DNA from: Planctomycetota bacterium
GTDB lineage: Bacteria > Planctomycetota > UBA1135 > GCA-002686595
DNA: 10,414 nt
Assembly (NCBI GenBank): GCA_027623615.1
Contig: JAQBVH010000052.1
Span: 1 to 10,414, forward strand
Reading direction: 5' to 3'
Every line of letters starts with the position of its first letter. Position 1 is the stretch's first letter. Shown here in pieces: positions 7,519 through 10,414 of the stretch. A model generated the notes under the pieces. It saw nothing but the letters and a program-made list of their open reading frames with translations. It ran no database searches and was not told the origin of the DNA. A program made the translations under genes and the position numbers.

Positions 7519-8869
7519 AGTCCTCTCCGTGGAAGGTGCCGTCGGAGTGGAAGTGCCCGGCCTTCTGGCTGGAGCCCGACTGTTGCGTCGCCAGGCGCAG
7601 CTCGTAGGCGCCCTCGAGGACGACCTCGTCCCCGGCCAGGACGCCGCTCTGCAGCACGACCCAGCGACCATCGTCGGCGCCGAGGTCCGCCTCGACGCGG
7701 ATCACCTCGTCCGGGTTTTTCGGATCACGCCGGAACAGGACGTGGGTCAGCCCATCCCGCACGACCGCGGCGCGTGGCACCGCGAGCGCTGGTGCGGACT
7801 CCCCTGCGAGCACGACCTCGAGGAACGCCGCGATGCCCATGCGCGCCCAGGGCGCCGCCTCGGTCGGCGTCGCGATCAGGTCGAGCAAGCGGGTCGTCGG
7901 ATTGGCTTCCAGGCCCAGTGCGAGCGTCACCGCGAGGCCCTCGCCCGGACCATAGCCGTCCCCCGAGGGGGGCACGACCCGCGCGGCCGCGATCCCAGCC
8001 AGGTCGGACAGGTCCGCTTGCAAGCCACGTGCGCGAAAGCGGACCCGGGTCGGGTCGACCACCGTCAGGACGAGGGTCGGCGCTTCGTGGAAGCTGCCGT
8101 CGGTCACGGCGAGCAGCTCGACAACCCCCTTGTCCTCCGCGCGCACCTCGAGCCACTGGATGAGGGCATAGGCTGGCCGTGCGCCGCCCGGCTGCTCGAC
8201 CTCGTGTACCAGGTCCTCTTCATTCAGGCCCGCGGCGGCGGCAGCGCGGTGCAGGGCATGCTCTCGCGTGCGCTCCCCGCCGGCGAGCTTGGTCTTCGCC
8301 AGCGCGAGCTCTGCCTGCAGGCGCGGCAGGCTGGCCGCGATCTCGGCGCGGTCCTGCTCCAGGTCGGCGCGCCGGATCTCGAACTCGGCCAGCGACTGGA
8401 GGCGCGCCTCGAGGGTCGCGAGCTGGGTCTCGGTCTCGACGATCTTGGTGCGCACGACCTCGATCTCGGCCTTGGAGGCGTCGATCGTCTGCTCGCCCTG
8501 CAGGATCTCGTGCTGGAGCTCGGGCCATTCGGGCGAGCGGTAGCGGAAGAGCAGGTCCCCCTCCTTCACCGGGGCGTACTGCGCCACCGCCAGCTCGACG
8601 GTGCCGGCCAGGGGCAAGCGATACTCGCGGCGCGCGAGGGGTTCGAGCTCGAAGGCGCCCGCCAGGCGACGCGTACGCTCCACCGCGCGACGTTCGACCG
8701 TCACGAAGGTGATGCCGAGGTTGGCGCGCACGGTCGCTGGAAGCGCCGTGCGGTTCGTCGACCCCGGCTTGGGCTCATCCTCTCGGGGTGCCTCCTCGGA
8801 CTTGGGCTCTCCTCCTGTGCAGGCCAGCACGGTCAGGGCAAGGAGAATCGAGGGTAGTGTGCGCATCAT
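7517..8869 (-). CDS. RND efflux periplasmic adaptor lipoprotein (membrane fusion protein, CusB/CzcB-like)
   Basis: This 450-residue adaptor links the inner-membrane pump to the outer-membrane channel. The signal sequence ends in the lipobox VLAC, giving lipidated Cys17. A short acidic linker follows, then the first beta-barrel/lipoyl half (REYRLPLAGTVELAVAQYAPVKEGDLLF, about residues 81-108). A long alpha-helical coiled-coil hairpin occupies about 115-205. The second lipoyl half (LEVRAEDKGVVELLAVTDGSF) and the beta-barrel (VDPTRVRFRARGLQADL) come next, then the membrane-proximal domain (ALAVPRAAVVRDGLTHVLFR to the GDEVVLEGAYELR motif). The last residues, KAGHFHSDGTFHGED, include His439, His441 and His447 and could bind metal. 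Start ATG at 8869 overlaps the upstream gene stop (ATGA), with GGAG 6 nt upstream, so translation is probably coupled; ATG at 8866 is also possible. The pump gene starts 7 nt after the stop. Confidence 0.95.
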   Translation of the reverse strand: MMRTLPSILLALTVLACTGGEPKSEEAPREDEPKPGSTNRTALPATVRANLGITFVTVERRAVERTRRLAGAFELEPLARREYRLPLAGTVELAVAQYAPVKEGDLLFRYRSPEWPELQHEILQGEQTIDASKAEIEVVRTKIVETETQLATLEARLQSLAEFEIRRADLEQDRAEIAASLPRLQAELALAKTKLAGGERTREHALHRAAAAAGLNEEDLVHEVEQPGGARPAYALIQWLEVRAEDKGVVELLAVTDGSFHEAPTLVLTVVDPTRVRFRARGLQADLSDLAGIAAARVVPPSGDGYGPGEGLAVTLALGLEANPTTRLLDLIATPTEAAPWARMGIAAFLEVVLAGESAPALAVPRAAVVRDGLTHVLFRRDPKNPDEVIRVEADLGADDGRWVVLQSGVLAGDEVVLEGAYELRLATQQSGSSQKAGHFHSDGTFHGED

Positions 8870-8879
8870 CGTTCACTCC
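8866..8879 (-). promoter_or_regulatory. Ribosome-binding site and ATGA overlap joining channel and adaptor genes
   Basis: On the minus strand GGAG (8879-8876) precedes ATG at 8869 by 6 nt, and the channel gene's TGA stop (8868-8866) lies inside the ATGA. The arrangement predicts coupled translation of the outer-membrane channel and the adaptor. A second ATG follows at once (8866-8864). Confidence 0.75.
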
Positions 8880-10185
8880 GCTGGGGTCCCGCGAGCGCAG
8901 CGCGCTCGATCCGTCCTACCGCGATGGCGAGGTCGAGCTCGATCGCGCGCAGGCGCACGTCGATCAGCGCCCGCAGGCTCTCGAGCCAGACCAGGCTCGA
9001 GCCCTCGCCGAGCTCGACCAGGCGCCGGGCGGCGAGCACCTGCTCGTCGACCCGGGGCTGCAACTCCGTCTCCAGACTCTCGCGAGCGCTGACCCAGACG
9101 GCGAGCTCCGCGTCCGCGCCCGACCAGGCGCTGCGCAGGGTCTCGAAGCCGGTGAGCAGCCCGACGCGCGCGACCTCCCGCTGGGCGCGCGCCCGGGCGA
9201 TGCCCGCCACGTTCCGGTTCCACAGGGGCAAGGCCAACCCGGCGATCAGGCCGAGGCGATCCGAGCCGGCGTCGAACTCGTAGGCGGGGCCGAGGGTCAG
9301 GTCGGGCCACTGGCCGCGAATCTCAGCCTCGAGCTGCTGCTCCGCTCGCTGGTACTCGCTCAGCAGGCGGCGCACGGTGGGGTGGCTCTCCTCGGGCGCC
9401 GAACCCTCGAGATTGGCGACCACCCTGAGGTCGACCGGGACCCAGCGCAGCTGCGCCTGGGGCCTGAGGCCGAGCAGCCCACGCAGCTCCGTCTCGGCGC
9501 GGGCTTGATGGGCCCCGAGTTCGCGCAGCTCCTGCAGGCGGGTGTGGTGTTCGATGCTGAAGAGGCTGGCCTCCGACGTGGACAACTCCCCCACCTGGGC
9601 CAGCTCCTGCGTACGCTGCGCCAGGTCTTCGAGGACGGCGAGGAGATCGGTGATGACGGCCTCCCGTTCCTCGAGCGCACTCCAGCGGGCCCAGGCGAGG
9701 CGCACGTCCCTCCACAGGTGCCATTGGACCTCGGCCACGCGATCGCGAGCAACCGCGTGCTCAGCTCGCGCGACCTCCTGCGCCGCATGACGCGTCCCGC
9801 CCAGGGGGATCGTGAAGGTGAGCTCGGGAGCGATCACCCAGCGTTCGGGGACGTTCTCCTGGATGCGCAGCGCGCCCAGGGCCAGCTCCGGGTCGAGCCA
9901 GGTGCCCGCGTGCTGCTCAGCGTCCGCGGCAACGCCGACCCGCGCGCGCTCGAGGCGCAGCGACGGGTTGAGCGCGAGGGCGACGAGCAGACCCTCGGCC
10001 AGCTCGAGCCCGTCGGCGAGGTCCAGTTGCACTGCGCCCTCGGGCAAGGAGCCAGGGGTGCGCAGGAGCGTGTCCTCCCTCTCGCGCCAGGCGTCGAGAT
10101 GGAGATCGAGGTCCACCGGCTGGGGCTGGTACGACTGACAAGCGGGGAGGAGAAGGATGCAGGGGAGCTGGGTCCACGCGCGCAC
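8866..10185 (-). CDS. TolC-like outer-membrane efflux lipoprotein (CusC/CzcC-like)
   Basis: The 439-residue product is the outer-membrane channel of the efflux complex. Its signal sequence ends at a lipobox (LPAC), predicting lipidated Cys16. Two outer-membrane-efflux (OEP) repeats follow. The first covers about residues 55-240, with LALNPSLRLERARVGVAADA and long heptad-rich helices. The second covers about 265-430, with PDLTLGPAYEFDAGSDRLG and GLALPLWNRNVAGIARARAQ, both typical of heavy-metal efflux channels. The start is GTG at 10185: the frame has a TGA stop four codons further upstream, and GAGGA lies 9 nt before the GTG, so this start is well supported. It is the first gene of the efflux operon; its stop overlaps the adaptor start. 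Length is normal and no key element appears to be missing. Confidence 0.94.
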   Translation of the reverse strand: MRAWTQLPCILLLPACQSYQPQPVDLDLHLDAWREREDTLLRTPGSLPEGAVQLDLADGLELAEGLLVALALNPSLRLERARVGVAADAEQHAGTWLDPELALGALRIQENVPERWVIAPELTFTIPLGGTRHAAQEVARAEHAVARDRVAEVQWHLWRDVRLAWARWSALEEREAVITDLLAVLEDLAQRTQELAQVGELSTSEASLFSIEHHTRLQELRELGAHQARAETELRGLLGLRPQAQLRWVPVDLRVVANLEGSAPEESHPTVRRLLSEYQRAEQQLEAEIRGQWPDLTLGPAYEFDAGSDRLGLIAGLALPLWNRNVAGIARARAQREVARVGLLTGFETLRSAWSGADAELAVWVSARESLETELQPRVDEQVLAARRLVELGEGSSLVWLESLRALIDVRLRAIELDLAIAVGRIERAALAGPQRSER

Positions 10186-10227
10186 AGCGGCTGGTCCTCA
10201 CGAAACGGGTCCGAACGGGATCGGCGC

Positions 10228-10239
10228 TGCCTCGAGGCA
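10228..10239. promoter_or_regulatory. 12-bp perfect palindrome TGCCTCGAGGCA, candidate operator
   Basis: TGCCTCGAGGCA equals its own reverse complement and lies about 43 bp upstream of the channel gene's GTG start. A dimeric regulator such as a metal-responsive repressor could bind it, but no regulator gene is in the window and the motif is not one I recognise. Confidence 0.3.
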
Positions 10240-10249
10240 ACACCGAAGA

Positions 10250-10272
10250 CCCCGCGCCAACGAAGGGCGGGG
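10250..10272 (-). terminator. GC-rich hairpin in the operon leader, terminator-like or attenuator
   Basis: On the minus strand CCCCGC (10272-10267) pairs perfectly with GCGGGG (10255-10250). Two further C-G pairs can form inside, with one bulged C and a TTCGTT loop. The following bases TCTTCGGTGTT are only moderately T-rich. It begins 8 nt after a possible upstream stop codon (10282-10280), so it may end an upstream transcript. A leader attenuator for the efflux operon is the alternative. Confidence 0.35.
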
Positions 10273-10338
10273 ACGGGGTTCAGACGCGTGCGGGAGGGCC
10301 CCGGAGGGCTGGACCCGGCCGCGGCGGCGGCGGGCGCG

Positions 10339-10366
10339 GCGCGTCGACGCACAGGACGCGCGTCGA
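10339..10366. repeat. Direct repeat GCGCGTCGA, two copies 19 bp apart
   Basis: GCGCGTCGA occurs at 10339-10347 and 10358-10366. Each copy overlaps a 10-bp palindrome (GCGTCGACGC at 10341-10350 and GACGCGCGTC at 10355-10364). The 19-bp spacing is close to two helical turns, which would put both copies on nearly the same DNA face. In DNA this GC-rich, CG-type palindromes also arise by chance. Confidence 0.3.
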
Positions 10367-10414
10367 GCAAACCTTCAGAGCAGCGGGCCTGACGGCGAGC
10401 CCCAGGGCTTCGAG

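Larger units (their letters stand above)
10186..10414. other. Leader / intergenic region upstream of the efflux operon
   Basis: No gene here can be supported. On the minus strand one frame stays open from the window edge to a TGA at 10282-10280 (44 codons, ending in a proline-rich stretch), and another ends with TGA at 10377-10375. Either could be the tail of an upstream gene, but neither is recognisable. The region also contains a GGC-rich tract near 10320-10340, a hairpin, a palindrome and a repeated motif, each listed separately. The efflux operon's promoter probably lies here, but I see no convincing -35/-10 pair. Confidence 0.5.

Noticed and set aside
7510..7671. 54-codon N-terminal extension of the RND pump
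   Set aside because: It overlaps the adaptor coding sequence, is Ser/Arg/Pro-rich, and family members start just before transmembrane helix 1. The GTG at 7509 with its own ribosome-binding site is better.
4630..8163. 1177-codon open frame on the plus strand
   Set aside because: It is antisense to the RND pump and adaptor, is composed of low-complexity Arg/His/Asp/Gln/Gly-rich sequence, and shows no domain; it is a high-GC shadow frame.
10280..10414. Partial upstream gene tail on the minus strand
   Set aside because: The 44-codon open frame ends in a proline/arginine-rich stretch typical of non-coding high-GC DNA and matches no family I know, so it is described within the leader only.

Overview
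The window is GC-rich and every gene I can support lies on the minus strand, so transcription runs from right to left. The long open frames on the plus strand are antisense shadows of these genes, a common effect of high GC content. Taxonomy can only be guessed. Very high GC, a Cys-type iduronate-2-sulfatase-like enzyme, lipoprotein-rich efflux parts and weak ribosome-binding sites on several genes would suit a Planctomycetota or a similar high-GC Gram-negative such as Myxococcota. The outer-membrane and RND components show that the cell has two membranes.

Reading in the direction of transcription: positions 10186-10414 are a mostly non-coding leader with a GC-rich hairpin, a 12-bp palindrome and a repeated GCGCGTCGA motif. 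Next comes a heavy-metal-efflux (HME) RND operon: an outer-membrane TolC/CusC-like lipoprotein (8866-10185), a membrane-fusion lipoprotein with a His-containing tail (7517-8869), and a CusA/CzcA-like RND pump (4369-7509). It is followed by a small His-rich lipoprotein (3875-4354). Junctions are tight: an ATGA overlap, then 7 nt, then 14 nt. The four products would form a cell-envelope metal-export system with a likely periplasmic metal-binding accessory.

Further downstream on the same strand are an extended-SDR NAD-dependent epimerase/dehydratase (2846-3826) and a secreted sulfatase (1387-2811). Last is a dCache-HAMP sensor or chemoreceptor (1 to about 1273) that runs off the left edge. The receptor lacks the first transmembrane helix expected just before its Cache domain. 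The sequence directly upstream of the break contains a motif resembling the terminal repeats of IS21-family insertion sequences, so this gene may have lost its 5' end through a mobile element.

I see no CRISPR array, tRNA, rRNA or intact transposase. The most interesting points are the decapitated receptor and its flanking repeat, the His-rich fourth component of the efflux operon, and an apparent insertion in a periplasmic loop of the RND pump.
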